Part shown: piece after piece, positions 5,817-6,576 of the stretch
Layout of the letters: each line of letters opens with the position of its first letter
Numbering within the stretch: position 1 is the first letter of the stretch
Origin: Candidatus Desantisbacteria bacterium CG1_02_38_46
GTDB taxonomy: Bacteria; Desantisbacteria; UBA1551; UBA1559
NCBI GenBank assembly: GCA_001871015.1
Contig: MNUO01000073.1
Coordinates: forward strand, 1 to 6,576
Direction: 5' to 3'
Length of the DNA: 6,576 nt
Position numbers and translations under genes: made by a program
The notes under the pieces: model-generated
Seen by the model: only the letters and a program-made list of their open reading frames with translations
Database searches by the model: none
What the model was told of the DNA's origin: nothing

Positions 5817-6037
5817 TCAATTCCTCTTGAGTCATGAATAATCTTTTCAACATCTTTTTCAGTAAGCGCTGAAAAACTTTTTTCTTTCGTCAAAGATTCT
5901 GCATAAGAGTAAACATCAGTTTCTTGTAGAGGAATAAGAATTACCTCGAAAATCTTTCCAACTCCTTTAACAGTATTTTTTGGCAAAAATAGATGCCCAT
6001 CTGGTAAAACTCTACTTACAAACTTTTTTACTTCCAT
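5813..6037 (-). CDS. Putative antitoxin of the PIN pair (AbrB/VapB-like)
   Basis: This 74-residue protein has an N-terminal strand-rich segment (KKFVSRVLPDGHLFLPKNTV, 4-23; KIFEVILIPL, 28-37). It resembles the swapped-hairpin DNA-binding domain of AbrB/VapB antitoxins, though the match is loose. The C terminus (SFSALTEKDVEKIIHDSRG, 54-72) is like the toxin-wrapping tail of antitoxins paired with COG1569 PIN proteins. The expected role is to neutralise the PIN toxin and bind its own promoter. The start is ATG at 6037, with a strong TTGGAGGT site 5 bases upstream; both site and start lie inside the 3' end of thpR, overlapping it by 26 bases. There is no room for a separate promoter between the genes, so any autoregulated promoter must lie inside thpR. 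Assignment rests mainly on size, tail and coupling to the PIN gene. Confidence 0.7.
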   Translation of the reverse strand: MEVKKFVSRVLPDGHLFLPKNTVKGVGKIFEVILIPLQETDVYSYAESLTKEKSFSALTEKDVEKIIHDSRGIE

Positions 6038-6576
6038 TTTGTACCTCCAATAAAATTTTCTCCAATGTTGTGTAAACCGGACCGTCTGGTTTTAAGTCAC
6101 TGCGGATTATACTTACATCTTCCACGAGCATCCTGCCAAATTGAACAGAACTTTTTACTCCCAATAACTCCTGAAGTACTTTTATATTCTCGGGACCTTT
6201 CACCCTTCCAACTGTCAGGTGTGGAGTGTATTCCCTGTCTTCACCTGGAAAATTAAATTTTTTTAAAGAATCTTCGACCTTACCTTGCAATCGAATCACA
6301 TCTTCGCTACCGCTTTCAACTCCAGCCCATATAACCCTGGGCTTGCCTTTTTCTGGAAACGAACCAACCTTTGCAATTTCGACAGAAAAAGAACCGAACC
6401 CTGTCCCAAGGGGATCCATTCGGACAAGTCCACCTTTTAATTCTCCCGCAATTTCTGGAATTTGACTGGTTGGTATATAACCCAAAAAATTCAAGGTAAG
6501 ATGAATGTTTTCCGGTTTAACCCATTTCACATCTGCATTTGCTTTTTTAAGTTCCTCCTGTATTCCTCTCAGATTT
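6012..6576 (-). CDS. thpR: RNA 2',3'-cyclic phosphodiesterase, N terminus off the right edge
   Basis: This is a member of the 2H phosphoesterase superfamily (ThpR/LigT), which opens 2',3'-cyclic phosphates on RNA ends to 2'-phosphates and was first known as 2'-5' RNA ligase. Both signature motifs are present: HLTL (His codon 6501-6503) in KWVKPENIHLTLNFLG, and HLTV (His codon 6219-6221) in YTPHLTVGRVKG. A GTG at 6528-6530 could be taken as the start, but the frame stays open to 6576 and encodes NLRGIQEELKKANAD just before VKWVKPEN. That is typical family sequence, so the real start lies outside and about 15-25 residues are missing. The last eight codons overlap the antitoxin gene; the tail (NGSKKVCK) may have been altered when that cassette arrived. 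Position upstream of recA fits the common cinA-thpR-recA arrangement. Confidence 0.94.
   Translation of the reverse strand, partial: NLRGIQEELKKANADVKWVKPENIHLTLNFLGYIPTSQIPEIAGELKGGLVRMDPLGTGFGSFSVEIAKVGSFPEKGKPRVIWAGVESGSEDVIRLQGKVEDSLKKFNFPGEDREYTPHLTVGRVKGPENIKVLQELLGVKSSVQFGRMLVEDVSIIRSDLKPDGPVYTTLEKILLEVQNGSKKVCK

Noticed and set aside
6528-6530. GTG as the start of thpR
   Set aside because: The frame continues upstream to the window edge with residues typical of the family just before KWVKPEN, so this valine is internal.

Overview
This window is a compact, AT-rich bacterial segment in which every supported gene lies on the minus strand, so transcription runs from the right edge to the left. 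The genes are ordinary bacterial types with Shine-Dalgarno sites and several GTG starts. The low GC, tight packing and short palindromic repeats would suit an uncultured bacterium from a metagenome. The sequence alone does not fix the phylum, and I do not claim one.

Layout in transcription order (right to left): thpR, an RNA 2',3'-cyclic phosphodiesterase that runs off the right edge; a small AbrB/VapB-like antitoxin and a COG1569-type PIN-domain toxin; recA; a DUF4258 protein and a DUF2283 protein that resemble a second toxin-antitoxin-like pair; a possible 50-codon gene and a 220-base gap with repeat-like inverted sequence; recX; alaS; and the first 165 codons of a radical SAM protein that runs off the left edge.

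The backbone thpR - recA - recX - alaS is a widespread bacterial arrangement (often cinA-thpR-recA-recX, with alaS close by) joining recombination and repair with RNA end processing and tRNA charging. Here it is interrupted on both sides of recA by small two-gene, translationally coupled cassettes. The recA ribosome-binding site abuts the PIN stop codon, and the next cassette's ribosome-binding site overlaps the recA stop codon. RecA is therefore probably made from a message shared with both cassettes.

The main unexplained structure is repeat-like. A GC-rich, 41-base imperfect palindrome sits in frame inside recX. A GTCATTGCGA-type sequence forms the recX 3' end. A 61-base segment bounded by 8-base inverted repeats lies between the DUF2283 gene and recX. 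A strong hairpin straddles the alaS stop codon, followed by a run of eight G just before the radical SAM start. I see no rRNA, tRNA, CRISPR array, transposase gene or replication origin. The most notable points are the double cassette around recA and the apparent capture of a palindromic element by the recX reading frame. Neither can be called a new system from this window alone.
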